Positions 54,396 through 63,531 of a stretch of DNA of 64,000 nucleotides are shown here, piece after piece. The position numbers and the translations under genes are program-made. The first letter of the stretch is position 1. Each line of letters starts with the position of its first letter. The stretch spans positions 98,879 to 162,878 of the forward strand of contig NZ_JPUA01000043.1 of NCBI RefSeq assembly GCF_002211105.1, in the 5' to 3' direction. The stretch comes from Halomonas campaniensis (GTDB lineage: Bacteria; Pseudomonadota; Gammaproteobacteria; Pseudomonadales; Halomonadaceae). A model generated the notes under the pieces. It saw only the letters and a list, made by a program, of their open reading frames with translations. It searched no databases and was not told the DNA's origin.

Positions 54396-54424
54396 TATTA
54401 CCCCCTCTTGAAGAGGGGGTAATA
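54396..54424. terminator. Long palindromic hairpin between convergent genes
   Basis: A perfect 14-bp inverted repeat, TATTACCCCCTCTT and its complement, with a single central base, lies 14 bases after the binding-protein stop and 75 bases from the end of the convergent chemoreceptor gene. No clear U-run on either side. Probably a two-way terminator. Confidence 0.65.
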
Positions 54425-54430
54425 CTGCCT

Positions 54431-54478
54431 AAGTATTGGGAAATACAAGTATCGGGAAATACAAGTATCGAGAAATCT
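54431..54478. repeat. Three tandem 16-bp repeats
   Basis: Three adjoining units of exactly 16 bases, consensus AAGTATCGGGAAATAC (54431-54446, 54447-54462, 54463-54478). The first two differ at one position and the third at three. They fill the gap between the hairpin and the stop of the chemoreceptor gene. Confidence 0.85.
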
Positions 54479-54498
54479 AAGCGGCGGAACACGTGAGC

Positions 54499-56193
54499 TT
54501 AGAAAGCTTCCCAATCATCTTCAGCACTCGCCGTGGTTTTGCTACTGGCTTGACTGCGAGTCGCTGGCCGCATAAGCGCAGGCGACTTTTGTTGGGGGGC
54601 AGCTAACGGGGCGCGTTGCGTATGGCTCTCCCCTTCCGCTAAGCGAAAGGCTGAAGCAACGCTTTCAAGCCGCGCCGCCTGCTCTTCCAACGAGCTTGCC
54701 GCTGAGGAAGCTTGCTGAACCAGCGCCGCGTTCTGCTGGGTCACCTCATCCATCTGGGCAACCGCCTGGTTGACCTGCTCAATACCCGAGCTCTGCTCCT
54801 GGGATGCCGCGGATATTTCATCCATGATATCGGTCACCCGGCGCACAGAGGCAACCACTTCACGCATGGTTTCCCCTGCGCTTTCGACTAATGTTGAGCC
54901 CTCTTTTACCTGGGTTGATGACGCCTCAATCAGCGCTTTGATCTCTTTAGCGGCATCCGCACTGCGGCTCGCCAGGTTTCGCACTTCGCTGGCCACCACG
55001 GCAAAACCACGCCCTTGTTCACCTGCCCGAGCGGCTTCCACCGAGGCATTAAGCGCCAAAATATTGGTTTGAAAGGCGATAGAGTCGATAACGCTTATGA
55101 TATCCGCCACTTTTTGTGAACTGCTGGAAATGCCGTGCATGGTGGTAATCACCTGCTCAACCACTTCGCCACCGTTGCTTGCCGTGCTCGATGCATCATT
55201 TGCCAACTGGCTCGCCTGACGGGCGTTATCAGCATTCTGTTTAACGGTAGCGGTTAACTGCTCCATGCTGGCGGCGGTTTCCTGCAGAGAAGCGGCCTGC
55301 TGCTCGGTACGCGACGATAGATCCGCGTTACCACTGGCAATTTCACGCGCGCCGATATGGATAGAGCCGCTGCTATCGCGCACTTCTGATACCGTTTTGG
55401 CTAAGCCGCTCTGCATATGCTGCATGGCGATAAACAGCTTACCAATCTCATTACGGCCACGATCACTGACTTTCCCTGAAAGATCATTTTGGGCAATACG
55501 TTCAAAGTGCGTTACCGCCTCATTTAACGGTTTTACAATTGAGCTGACCATGGCAATGCGAACAAATAGAACCGTTAACGCTGCAATTAAGAGTACAGCG
55601 ATATCAATGTAGGTGATGAGCTGCATATCGTTTTCATAACCGGTAACCAATTGGTCACCGCGCTCAACCAAGAATTCATTGAAAGCTATACTCGCGTCCA
55701 TAAACTGCTGATTCAAAGCACTAGTTCGTTCTTTTGCAGTGCGAAAACCAGCCTCATCACCTGCTTCTAACGCTTCGCCTTGAGGGATCAGTCCTTGCTG
55801 CATAAGGTTATTAAAGGAAGTGATCACCGCTTCAGCTAGCTCGGCCTGAGTAGCACGAGGATCGTATGACTCAAAAGTTGCAAAGAACTCCTGGGCAGCC
55901 GTTTGAAAAGTTGCCGCTTGAGCGAGGTAATCACTCGCTGCGCCGGTATTACCTTCGTGTTCCGCGTCTAAACTATTCAAATAAAATAGCTGCGTATAGG
56001 AGACTGATCGTTGGCTACGATTAAGAGGCAGCATTTGATGCATTGTGATGTTATCTAGCTCATCAAGGGACTCTCCCCCCTTTTTCCCAGACTGATGACT
56101 GAGAAAAGCAATTATTACAATTAACACTGAAAAAATAGCGAGCATGAGAGTCAAACTCATCTTCACTGAGATATTACTAAGTAGTCGGTTCAT
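54499..56193 (-). CDS. Methyl-accepting chemotaxis protein, four-helix-bundle sensor (paralogue 1)
   Basis: A 564-residue receptor. TM1 at about 12-31 and TM2 at about 190-210 flank a roughly 160-residue helical sensor of the 4HB_MCP type. HAMP and the signalling hairpin follow, with tip [32 protein letters not shown] of the classical type. The protein ends in DWEAF, close to the NWETF pentapeptide that tethers CheR and CheB in enterobacteria. The signalling half is nearly the same as in paralogue 2. No ligand can be named. Confidence 0.93.
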   Translation of the reverse strand: MNRLLSNISVKMSLTLMLAIFSVLIVIIAFLSHQSGKKGGESLDELDNITMHQMLPLNRSQRSVSYTQLFYLNSLDAEHEGNTGAASDYLAQAATFQTAAQEFFATFESYDPRATQAELAEAVITSFNNLMQQGLIPQGEALEAGDEAGFRTAKERTSALNQQFMDASIAFNEFLVERGDQLVTGYENDMQLITYIDIAVLLIAALTVLFVRIAMVSSIVKPLNEAVTHFERIAQNDLSGKVSDRGRNEIGKLFIAMQHMQSGLAKTVSEVRDSSGSIHIGAREIASGNADLSSRTEQQAASLQETAASMEQLTATVKQNADNARQASQLANDASSTASNGGEVVEQVITTMHGISSSSQKVADIISVIDSIAFQTNILALNASVEAARAGEQGRGFAVVASEVRNLASRSADAAKEIKALIEASSTQVKEGSTLVESAGETMREVVASVRRVTDIMDEISAASQEQSSGIEQVNQAVAQMDEVTQQNAALVQQASSAASSLEEQAARLESVASAFRLAEGESHTQRAPLAAPQQKSPALMRPATRSQASSKTTASAEDDWEAF

Positions 56194-56410
56194 GGGTAAG
56201 AGCCTCGCTTCCTGAGCTTTTCGCTCCGGCTGTGCTTAAAGTTAAGAGAGGCAACTCATGCCCCCTGTATCATTAGGAGTAATCAGCCCCCTTTGGGTTA
56301 CTTGATATTACAACCCTCACTCAACCTAAAACATCGAGTTCATACTTGTTAACAATTGGCCTGTTTTCACGCCAACTACTTTCTATAAAAATTAATGGCT
56401 TATAAAAATT

Positions 56411-56436
56411 CGCGCGGATGATTTCTCATCCGCGCG
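56411..56436 (-). terminator. Intrinsic terminator of chemoreceptor paralogue 2, in a 341-base gap
   Basis: A perfect 11-bp stem CGCGCGGATGA / TCATCCGCGCG with loop TTTC is followed on the minus strand by AATTTTTATA. It lies about 100 bases after the stop of paralogue 2. The rest of the gap (56194-56534) must hold the promoter of paralogue 1; no sigma-28 or sigma-70 match was convincing there. Confidence 0.85.
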
Positions 56437-56534
56437 CTAGGTTTTACTTTACGTCTATTCAGCGTTTGTTGCGCAGCAACGGTAGTTGCGTTGCTAAATA
56501 ATTGAGCTATTAAAACCTAAATCGAGACTCAGGC

Positions 56535-58250
56535 TTAAAAGGATTCCCACTCCTGGTCGACGCTACTCGTTTGCTGGCTGCGCGGCGCTGGCCGCAGTAA
56601 GGCGGGCTGTGGTTGTGACGAGTGTTGTGACGAGCGCTGCGCAGAACCCTGTAAAGAGCGTTGTGGCGAGGTTAACGGTGCATGCTGCGTGCGGCTCTCT
56701 CCTTCCGCTAAACGAAAAGCCGAGACAACACTTTCAAGCCGCGCTGCCTGCTCTTCCAACGAGCTTGCCGCAGAAGAAGCCTCTTGAACCAGGGCCGCGT
56801 TCTGCTGAGTCACCTCATCCATCTGGGCAACCGCCTGATTGACCTGCTCAATGCCCGAGCTCTGTTCCTGAGATGCTGCGGAGATTTCATCCATGATATC
56901 GGTTACGCGGCGCACAGAGTCAACCACTTCTCGCATGGTTTCCCCTGCGCTTTCAACTAATACTGAACCCTCTTTCACCTGGGCGGACGATGCTTCGATC
57001 AACGCTTTGATCTCTTTCGCTGCGTCCGCACTACGGCTCGCCAGGTTACGTACTTCGCTGGCCACCACCGCGAAGCCACGCCCTTGTTCACCTGCCCGCG
57101 CTGCTTCCACCGAGGCATTCAGCGCCAGAATATTGGTTTGGAAAGCGATAGAGTCGATAACGGTAATAATATCTGCCACTTTTTGCGAACTATCATTAAT
57201 ACCGTGCATAGTGGTAATGACTTTTTCAACCACTTCACCACCGTTGCTGGCCGTGCTTGAGGCATCGTTTGCCAACTGGCTGGCCTGACGGGCGTTATCG
57301 GCATTCTGCTTAACGGTGGCGGTTAACTGCTCCATACTGGCGGCCGTCTCCTGCAGAGAAGACGCCTGCTGTTCAGTGCGCGATGATAGATCCGCGTTGC
57401 CACTGGCAATTTCACGCGCCCCGATATGGATAGAGCCGCTGCTATCGCGCACCTCAGAAACGGTTTTAACCAAATTACCCTGCATATACTGCATGGCGCT
57501 GAACAGTTTGCCGATCTCGTTACGCCCGCGGTCTTTAATCTTGTGCGACAAGTCGTTTTGCGCAATACGCTCAAAATGCGCGACCGCTTCGTTTAGTGGT
57601 TTGACAATCGCCCCCACCATGGCGATGCGCACAAACAGCACGATTAACGCGGCAATTAAAAGTACCGCAATATCGATATAGGTGAGGAACTGCATGTTAC
57701 TGTCATAAGCATCAACCATTATCCTATTTTGCGCCGCCATGTAATCGTTGTAGGCCGTTCCCGCCTCTATGAACTGCTGATTTAAATCACTGGCCGTCTG
57801 CCTTGCATTGCGAAACTGTTCACCGTCACCCGCTGCCAACGCTACTTCTTGGGGCATCAAACCCTGCTCCGTCAAGTCCTGGAAACTGGCCAGTAAGGTT
57901 TCCACAAGGGGCGTCTGAATAGCGATCGACTCAAATCTGGAAAAGTATGCCTGAGCTGCCTGCTGCGCGCTCTGTGCCTCAGTCAGGTAATCACGCGCTG
58001 CGCGCGTATCCCCTTCATAAGCCGCAACATAGCTATTCACGTAAAACAGCTGTGCGTTCGCAATGGACAGCTGCCCCCGATTAACTGACCGCATTTGGTC
58101 TGCTGCACGGTCAACCTCTTTAAGCGACGAGCTACCCTCTACACCTGCTTGATAGCCAAGAAAAGCAATGATGATTATTAGCAGTGAAAAAATGACCAAA
58201 ACAAGCGTTAAGCTCATTTTAATCGAGATATCTTTAAGAATGCGATTCAT
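56535..58250 (-). CDS. Methyl-accepting chemotaxis protein, four-helix-bundle sensor (paralogue 2)
   Basis: A 571-residue receptor with the same layout as paralogue 1: TM1, a four-helix-bundle periplasmic domain (about 35-190), TM2, HAMP and a classical signalling hairpin. The sensor domains differ strongly while the signalling domains show only about ten differences over some 240 residues by eye. Its tail has a Gln/Ser-rich repeat ([17 protein letters not shown]) and ends EWESF, a CheR-tether-like pentapeptide. A near-consensus sigma-28 promoter lies upstream, so it belongs to the flagellar/chemotaxis regulon. Confidence 0.93.
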   Translation of the reverse strand: MNRILKDISIKMSLTLVLVIFSLLIIIIAFLGYQAGVEGSSSLKEVDRAADQMRSVNRGQLSIANAQLFYVNSYVAAYEGDTRAARDYLTEAQSAQQAAQAYFSRFESIAIQTPLVETLLASFQDLTEQGLMPQEVALAAGDGEQFRNARQTASDLNQQFIEAGTAYNDYMAAQNRIMVDAYDSNMQFLTYIDIAVLLIAALIVLFVRIAMVGAIVKPLNEAVAHFERIAQNDLSHKIKDRGRNEIGKLFSAMQYMQGNLVKTVSEVRDSSGSIHIGAREIASGNADLSSRTEQQASSLQETAASMEQLTATVKQNADNARQASQLANDASSTASNGGEVVEKVITTMHGINDSSQKVADIITVIDSIAFQTNILALNASVEAARAGEQGRGFAVVASEVRNLASRSADAAKEIKALIEASSAQVKEGSVLVESAGETMREVVDSVRRVTDIMDEISAASQEQSSGIEQVNQAVAQMDEVTQQNAALVQEASSAASSLEEQAARLESVVSAFRLAEGESRTQHAPLTSPQRSLQGSAQRSSQHSSQPQPALLRPAPRSQQTSSVDQEWESF

Positions 58251-58371
58251 TTACAGAACTGCTCCAGGGGTTAGATTAGTTTTTGGTAATTCATATAATC
58301 TAGCTAGAGACGTTCCAGCGATTTTAGACTAAATTAAATTAACCGTTTGATTGCTATTCAAAACTTTATCT

Positions 58372-58398
58372 TTATCGGCTAATAGATCTTCAACTTTA
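58372..58398 (-). promoter_or_regulatory. Sigma-28 (FliA) promoter of chemoreceptor paralogue 2
   Basis: On the minus strand, TAAAGTTG (58398-58391), exactly 11 bases, then GCCGATAA (58379-58372). The established FliA consensus is TAAAGTTT-N11-GCCGATAA, so 15 of 16 positions match with ideal spacing. Transcription would begin near 58365, giving a leader of about 115 bases. A 10-bp inverted repeat, TTAGACTAAA (58324-58333) and TTTAGTCTAA (58395-58404), overlaps the -35 box. Confidence 0.88.
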
Positions 58399-58422
58399 GT
58401 CTAATTAAAACTCAACCATTTC

Positions 58423-58452
58423 ACCGCCGTGACTTCGCTAAGCCACGGCGGT
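58423..58452 (-). terminator. Terminator-like hairpin after the RND efflux operon
   Basis: ACCGCCGTG and CACGGCGGT pair perfectly (9 bp), and an inner CTT/AAG extends the stem. It lies 33 bases after the stop of the RND gene. The minus strand continues with an A/T-rich stretch but no solid U-run directly at the stem. Confidence 0.65.
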
Positions 58453-58484
58453 TAGGTAGGGGAAAAGCAATCCAGTGTAGGGTG

Positions 58485-61400
58485 TTATTTATCGGGGTGT
58501 ATGCGTATCCGGTAGAGCACACAGTAAACCACCGGTAGTACAATGAGGGTTAACAGCGTAGCGACGCCAAGACCACCGATCAGCGCAACCGCCATACTGG
58601 CGAAGAAAGCATCGCTAATCAGCGGGATCATCCCCAGCATGGTGGTCAGGGCGGCCATGGCGACCGGGCGAACCCGGCTGACGGCTGCTCGCACCACCGC
58701 GTGGTAGCGATCTCGGTGTAGCGGCAACTGCACGTTGATCTCCTCCACCAGCACGATGGCATTTTTAATCACCATACCGATCAAACTTAGCGTGCCCAGC
58801 AGCGCCATAAACGAGAAAGGCATACCGGTGAGCAACAGCGCGCCGACTACGCCAATAATGGTTAATGGCACCAGCGACCAAATAGCCAACGGCTGACGGA
58901 AGTTATTGAACAGCACCACAGTGAGAATAAACATCATCACTATCCCCAGCGGCAGCGAAGCAAACAGCCCACTTTGCGCTTCCCCCGCGGTCTCAAACTC
59001 ACCACCCCACTCAAGCCGATAACCCGAGGGCAGATCTAACGCTTCCACCCTTGGGCGAATCTCGGCCAATACGCTGGCGGCGGTCATCCCGCTTAACGGG
59101 TCAGACTCACCGTACACCGCCAGCATGCGCTCGCGATTGCGGCGCATAATTAGCGGGTCAGCCGCCTGGGTGGTGATATCGCTGATCACTTGATCGGCGG
59201 TGATATAGCGGTTTTGCTCTGCGCTCCAGACGTTAAGTGAACCGAGATTATCCACATCGTGGCGCTGCTTAGGGATAGCCCGTGCCACTATCGGAATCAG
59301 GTCGCTGCCGTCGCGGTAAATGCCCACTTGGCTGCCACTGGTACTCAGGGCCAGGGTGCTGGCCAGGTCTTCACGGGTCACGCCCAGCCTACGTGCTGTA
59401 TCTTCAAGAAAAACGGGCTCAATCGCCTGAACGCGGTTACGCCAGCTGGTGCGCACGCTGGTCATATTGGGCGTATCACGGAACATGGCTTCAACCTGAT
59501 CACCCAACTGACGCAGCACTGCCGGGTCACTGCCGTAGAAGCGTGCCTCAAGTTTGGCTTTCGGTGCGGGGCCGACTTCCAACGGGGCGATTTTATAGTC
59601 GATATCGCTATGGTCGCGCTTAAGCACTTGCTCAACATCTGCCATGCGGTCATGTTGAGTCGCTTTATCGTCGGTTTCGACTATTAGCTGCGCATAGCTT
59701 GCGTAGCGGTCTTCCGGCGAATAGGTGAGGGTAAAGCGCTGCGCCCCACCGCCCACGGTGGTGGTCAGGTGGCGAACCCCGGACATCTCCATCACGCTCT
59801 CTTCCAACTCGCTAACGCGGCGCTGGGTTTCGAGAATATCAGTGCCTTCCGGCGTGCGGTAATCGACAAAAAAGATCGGCGTATTGGAGGCTGGGAAAAA
59901 GGCATTTTTAACCGAACCAAAGCCAATCACGGCACCCACCAATACGGCCATCATCAGTACCAAGGTTAGCCAGCGCCAGCGAATACCGGCGATAATCACG
60001 CGGCCTACAAAACGGTAAACCACGCCTTTGTAGGGATCCTCCTGACCATCGCCGGGGGCAACGTTGCGGAAAAATAGCTTGAAGTAGAAGGGCGTTAACG
60101 TCAGCGCCGTGATCCAGCTCAGCAGCAACGAGTAGAGCAGCACGAAGAACAGCGAGCCGATAAACTCACCGGTGGTGTCGGGCGATAAACCGATGGGCGC
60201 AAAGGCGGCAATCGCGATTAGCGTGGCCGCCAACAGGGGCCAAGCGTTTTGGCGAATCACTTGGTGGGCTGAATCACGAATAGTGTTACCGCGCTTTAAC
60301 CCCACCAACATGCCTTCGGTGACCACAATGGCGTTATCCACCAGCATTCCCAGGGCGATAATCAGCGCCCCCAGCGAGATTTTCTCCAGCTGCAGCCCGT
60401 GAAAGCGCATCAACATAAAGGTGCCGATAATGGTGATCAGCAGAATAAAGCCCATTAATAGCCCGCTGCGCCACCCCATAAACAGCATCAACACCACGAT
60501 GACGATGGCCACCGCCTGGATCAAGCTGACCAGGAAACCGGATACCGCGTCATCGACCACCTGGGGCTGGTTGTAAACGACGTTTAGCTCCATGCCCAGC
60601 GGCGTGCGGTTTTGCAATTCATCCAGACGCTGCTCTAGCCGCTCCCCCACCTCGACCACATTGACGCCGCTTTCAAACGAGACGCCCAGCGAGATCGCCG
60701 GTCGACCCATATCGCGGTAAAGCTGCTGGGGCTGCTCCGCCAGCTCACGGCTTACATCGGCAATATCGCTCAGCCGTACCAACTCGCCATCGCCCTCGCT
60801 GACAATCAGGGCGCGCAGATCGTCAATATTCGCCGCACTGCCCGTGGGCGTGATGCGAAAACGACGGCCATCCTGTTTAAGATGCCCTGAGTCTGCCACG
60901 GCATTTTGAGTCTCAAGCAGCTGCTGTAGGCGAGAAAGCGGAATATTGAGCGCACGCAGGCGTTCGCGATCAACTTCGATATAGATGCGCTCTTCGTGCT
61001 CACCGCTTAATGATACCTTTGCAACGCCCTTCACCAGCGCGAGCTCGCGCTTAAGAAAATCAGCATGATCAGCCAGATCCGGCATGCTATAGCCCTCGCC
61101 GGTCAGGTTAACCATAAAGCCAAACACATCGCCAAAGTCGTCGTTAACGAGGGATTGGCTTGCTCCTGGCGGAAGCGCGGCCTGAGCGTCCTGTACTTTA
61201 CGGCGCAGCGAGTCCCACAGTTGCTGCAACTCTTCGTTTTGTACCGTGCTTTCAAGCTCGACGGTAATCTGCGAGAGGCCATCAGAGCTTACCGAACTAA
61301 CACGCTTAATCGATGACATCTCCTGGATCGACTCTTCCAGGGTCGAGGTGACTTCCTGTTCGACCTCTTCAGGCGTCGCTCCGGGATACTGCGTGGTGAT

Positions 61401-61532
61401 CAACGCATTGCGAATGGTAAATTCAGGGAACTCCAACTGGCCCATGCCTAAAAACGATAGCGCGCCGCCCGCCAGCAGCACCACCGTCATTAAATAGCTG
61501 GCCGCGCGGTGGCGTAGGAAGTAGTCGACCAT
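58485..61532 (-). CDS. RND-family efflux transporter permease
   Basis: A 1015-residue inner-membrane pump with about twelve membrane segments and two large periplasmic loops. The TM4 motif reads LGMLVDNAIVVTEG, with Asp-Asn where AcrB has Asp407-Asp408. The TM10 lysine is kept in GMVIKNAIVLVEE. Such LVDN variants are found in several RND subgroups. The length and the QYPGATPEEVEQEVT start fit the hydrophobe/amphiphile efflux class. The adaptor gene is two bases upstream; no outer-membrane channel gene is present. Substrates are unknown. Confidence 0.92.
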   Translation of the reverse strand: MVDYFLRHRAASYLMTVVLLAGGALSFLGMGQLEFPEFTIRNALITTQYPGATPEEVEQEVTSTLEESIQEMSSIKRVSSVSSDGLSQITVELESTVQNEELQQLWDSLRRKVQDAQAALPPGASQSLVNDDFGDVFGFMVNLTGEGYSMPDLADHADFLKRELALVKGVAKVSLSGEHEERIYIEVDRERLRALNIPLSRLQQLLETQNAVADSGHLKQDGRRFRITPTGSAANIDDLRALIVSEGDGELVRLSDIADVSRELAEQPQQLYRDMGRPAISLGVSFESGVNVVEVGERLEQRLDELQNRTPLGMELNVVYNQPQVVDDAVSGFLVSLIQAVAIVIVVLMLFMGWRSGLLMGFILLITIIGTFMLMRFHGLQLEKISLGALIIALGMLVDNAIVVTEGMLVGLKRGNTIRDSAHQVIRQNAWPLLAATLIAIAAFAPIGLSPDTTGEFIGSLFFVLLYSLLLSWITALTLTPFYFKLFFRNVAPGDGQEDPYKGVVYRFVGRVIIAGIRWRWLTLVLMMAVLVGAVIGFGSVKNAFFPASNTPIFFVDYRTPEGTDILETQRRVSELEESVMEMSGVRHLTTTVGGGAQRFTLTYSPEDRYASYAQLIVETDDKATQHDRMADVEQVLKRDHSDIDYKIAPLEVGPAPKAKLEARFYGSDPAVLRQLGDQVEAMFRDTPNMTSVRTSWRNRVQAIEPVFLEDTARRLGVTREDLASTLALSTSGSQVGIYRDGSDLIPIVARAIPKQRHDVDNLGSLNVWSAEQNRYITADQVISDITTQAADPLIMRRNRERMLAVYGESDPLSGMTAASVLAEIRPRVEALDLPSGYRLEWGGEFETAGEAQSGLFASLPLGIVMMFILTVVLFNNFRQPLAIWSLVPLTIIGVVGALLLTGMPFSFMALLGTLSLIGMVIKNAIVLVEEINVQLPLHRDRYHAVVRAAVSRVRPVAMAALTTMLGMIPLISDAFFASMAVALIGGLGVATLLTLIVLPVVYCVLYRIRIHPDK

Positions 61533-61533
61533 A

Positions 61534-62628
61534 TTATAGCCCCTGCTCCTTTTCCCACGGCGTCACCTGGGTGTCCGCGGTTAAACGGTGGGCGCCAGCG
61601 GCCACGATGCGATCCCCCGCTGCCAACTCTCCGCTGACTTCAAGGCCGTTTGAGGTTAATTGACCAACCTCCACCGGCACTGCTTCAACGTTTTCCGGCT
61701 CGACGAACCGCCATACCTGGGCCTGGTCGGGATCATCACCGGCATAGCTCACTGCATCCGCAGGCAGGTGCCACAGCGGGGTGCTATTGTCGGTTTGTAG
61801 CGAGCTCAAATCTAAGCGCACGTTGGCGCTCATGCCGTCTAAAAGGGTGATATCGTCCGGCTGGGGAAGCGTTAGGGTGACTTCATACGCCAAACTCTGT
61901 GCGCTGGCTTGGGTGGTGTAAGAGGCAAGCTGGGCGAGATAGGGCTTGTCGCTATTGCCAAAGCGCACTTCGAACGCCAGCGCATCACCGAAGGGCGTTC
62001 CATTGCTTCGCGGTATGCGCTGCACGATCTGCTCGGGCAGATGAAACACCACGTCTAGCTGCCCTGGCTGCTGAATCACCGCAACCGTTTCCTGTACCTG
62101 AACAATCTGCCGGTTATCCACCGGCACTTGGGCAATCACGCCATCGTAAGGGGCGCGAAGCTTTGTATGCTCGACCTGCTCTTGGGCCTGTTCAAAGGTG
62201 GCTCGGGCGGCCCGCCACTCACTTTCCGACTCATCAAATTGGGACTGACTGACCGCCCCACGCTGCAGGGTATAACGCATGCGTTCCAGCGTTGCCTCGG
62301 CTAGCTCCAATCGCGAGCGGGCGCTGTCCAGCTCGCTTTGCACATTACGATCATCAATCCGCGCAATCACTTCGCCCTCGCTTACACGCTGGCCAGAGCT
62401 GACATTGAGCTCCAACAGTTCCCCGGCCATCTGAAAAGACAAATTGCTGCGCGTCGAGGCTTCCACCCGCGCCGGAAACTGTCGCAAGGCGGCGGCATTG
62501 GCTGACTGCAATGTGATCAACTTGACTGGTCGCGTTGCATCAGATGACTGCGCCTGGGGTTGCTCACAGCCCGTTAGCACGAGCAGAGCCAGCAGGATGG
62601 GCAATGAACGGAGAAGAGTAACGGCCAC
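61534..62628 (-). CDS. RND efflux periplasmic adaptor (lipoprotein)
   Basis: A 364-residue membrane-fusion protein. The lipobox LTGC places the lipid on Cys21. A lipoyl-like domain (VSEGEVIARIDDRNVQSELD and APYDGVIAQVPVDN) surrounds a coiled-coil hairpin of roughly 60 residues, followed by beta-barrel and membrane-proximal domains. It bridges the RND pump to an outer-membrane channel encoded elsewhere. It is the first gene of the operon, directly behind the palindromic operator. Confidence 0.92.
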   Translation of the reverse strand: MAVTLLRSLPILLALLVLTGCEQPQAQSSDATRPVKLITLQSANAAALRQFPARVEASTRSNLSFQMAGELLELNVSSGQRVSEGEVIARIDDRNVQSELDSARSRLELAEATLERMRYTLQRGAVSQSQFDESESEWRAARATFEQAQEQVEHTKLRAPYDGVIAQVPVDNRQIVQVQETVAVIQQPGQLDVVFHLPEQIVQRIPRSNGTPFGDALAFEVRFGNSDKPYLAQLASYTTQASAQSLAYEVTLTLPQPDDITLLDGMSANVRLDLSSLQTDNSTPLWHLPADAVSYAGDDPDQAQVWRFVEPENVEAVPVEVGQLTSNGLEVSGELAAGDRIVAAGAHRLTADTQVTPWEKEQGL

Positions 62629-62690
62629 GGGATGCTCCTTGGGGGTCTATACCGCTTTCCAAAACTGACGTAGAAAAACCGAAGTGAGGT

Positions 62691-62736
62691 ATTATACATC
62701 TCACTGACATTCACGAATGTCAGTGAGATGTATAAT
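62691..62736. promoter_or_regulatory. Perfect 22-bp inverted repeat operator between RND operon and tetR
   Basis: Two perfectly complementary 22-base arms (62691-62712 and 62715-62736) are separated only by AC. The inner parts read CACTGACATTC and GAATGTCAGTG. The outer end of each arm is TATAAT in the outward direction (62731-62736 on plus, 62696-62691 on minus), so the palindrome appears to contain both divergent -10 boxes. This is where the TetR product should bind to repress both itself and the pump. Confidence 0.85.
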
Positions 62737-62805
62737 AATCATCAACCGGCGACTTTGCTATCCATCACTGCCAAAATACCGCTACGTTTATTAATAGGAG
62801 CCGCT

Positions 62806-63429
62806 ATGTCCCGTCGTAAGGCCGACGCTGAACGTACCCGAGAAACCATTCTGGACGCGGCAGAGACCACCTTTCTAGCCCAAGGCGTTTCACGTACCAC
62901 CTTGGCGCACATCGCCCAGGCAGCAGGCGTGACACGAGGGGCCATTTATTGGCACTTTGAAGACAAAGCAGCGCTTTTTGATGCGCTGCTGGAGCGAGTG
63001 CGCGTTCCACTTGACGAAATAGTGGGTGAGGCCGTTCAACGGTTAGGCGATTCGCCAGTAGAGTGCCTTCGCGCTATTGCCCAAGGCCTGCTGGCAACCA
63101 TTTGCTATAACATCCCGCTGCAGCGGGCGGCGACGATTGTGCTGCACCGCTGTGAGAAGCTCGAAGAGGAACACCCTCGAATCTGCATGATCACGCGCCT
63201 TTCTGATCATGTCGAAATGCAGATAGAGCAGTTGTTTGAAGAAGCCCGAATAGCCGGCGCCCTACGCAAAGGCATCTCACCGGCTAGCGCCCGACGCCAG
63301 CTTCATGGATTTTTGATTGGGGTCTGCTTTGACTGGCTACAAGACCCTGAGGAGTACTCCCTGTCCGATGACAGCGAGGGTATCGTCGAAACATTAATGC
63401 GTGGCTTATTTAACACTCAAAGCATATGA
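62806..63429 (+). CDS. TetR/AcrR-family repressor of the RND pump
   Basis: A 207-residue regulator. The helix-turn-helix (about 10-56) contains TTLAHIAQAAGVTRGAIYWHFEDKAALF in the usual position, with the GAIYWHF recognition pattern of AcrR/TtgR-type repressors. The C-terminal half is the helical ligand domain. The ATG at 62806 has aggag ahead and is preferred to an in-frame start 78 bases upstream that would lie close behind the palindrome. It is divergent from the efflux genes. Confidence 0.93.
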   Translation: MSRRKADAERTRETILDAAETTFLAQGVSRTTLAHIAQAAGVTRGAIYWHFEDKAALFDALLERVRVPLDEIVGEAVQRLGDSPVECLRAIAQGLLATICYNIPLQRAATIVLHRCEKLEEEHPRICMITRLSDHVEMQIEQLFEEARIAGALRKGISPASARRQLHGFLIGVCFDWLQDPEEYSLSDDSEGIVETLMRGLFNTQSI

Positions 63430-63531
63430 GTCTGAATCCAATAATAAAGCGCTGAGCACTATAGGCATTTTAAACACTATTTCGGGGCAGTTGAGAGCAG
63501 GTATTTTCTCCAAAACTTACGCTTAATACAT

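Noticed and set aside
56194-56410. Sigma-28 promoter for chemoreceptor paralogue 1
   Set aside because: Best candidate near CAATTGGC matches fewer than two thirds of the consensus, with a poor -35.
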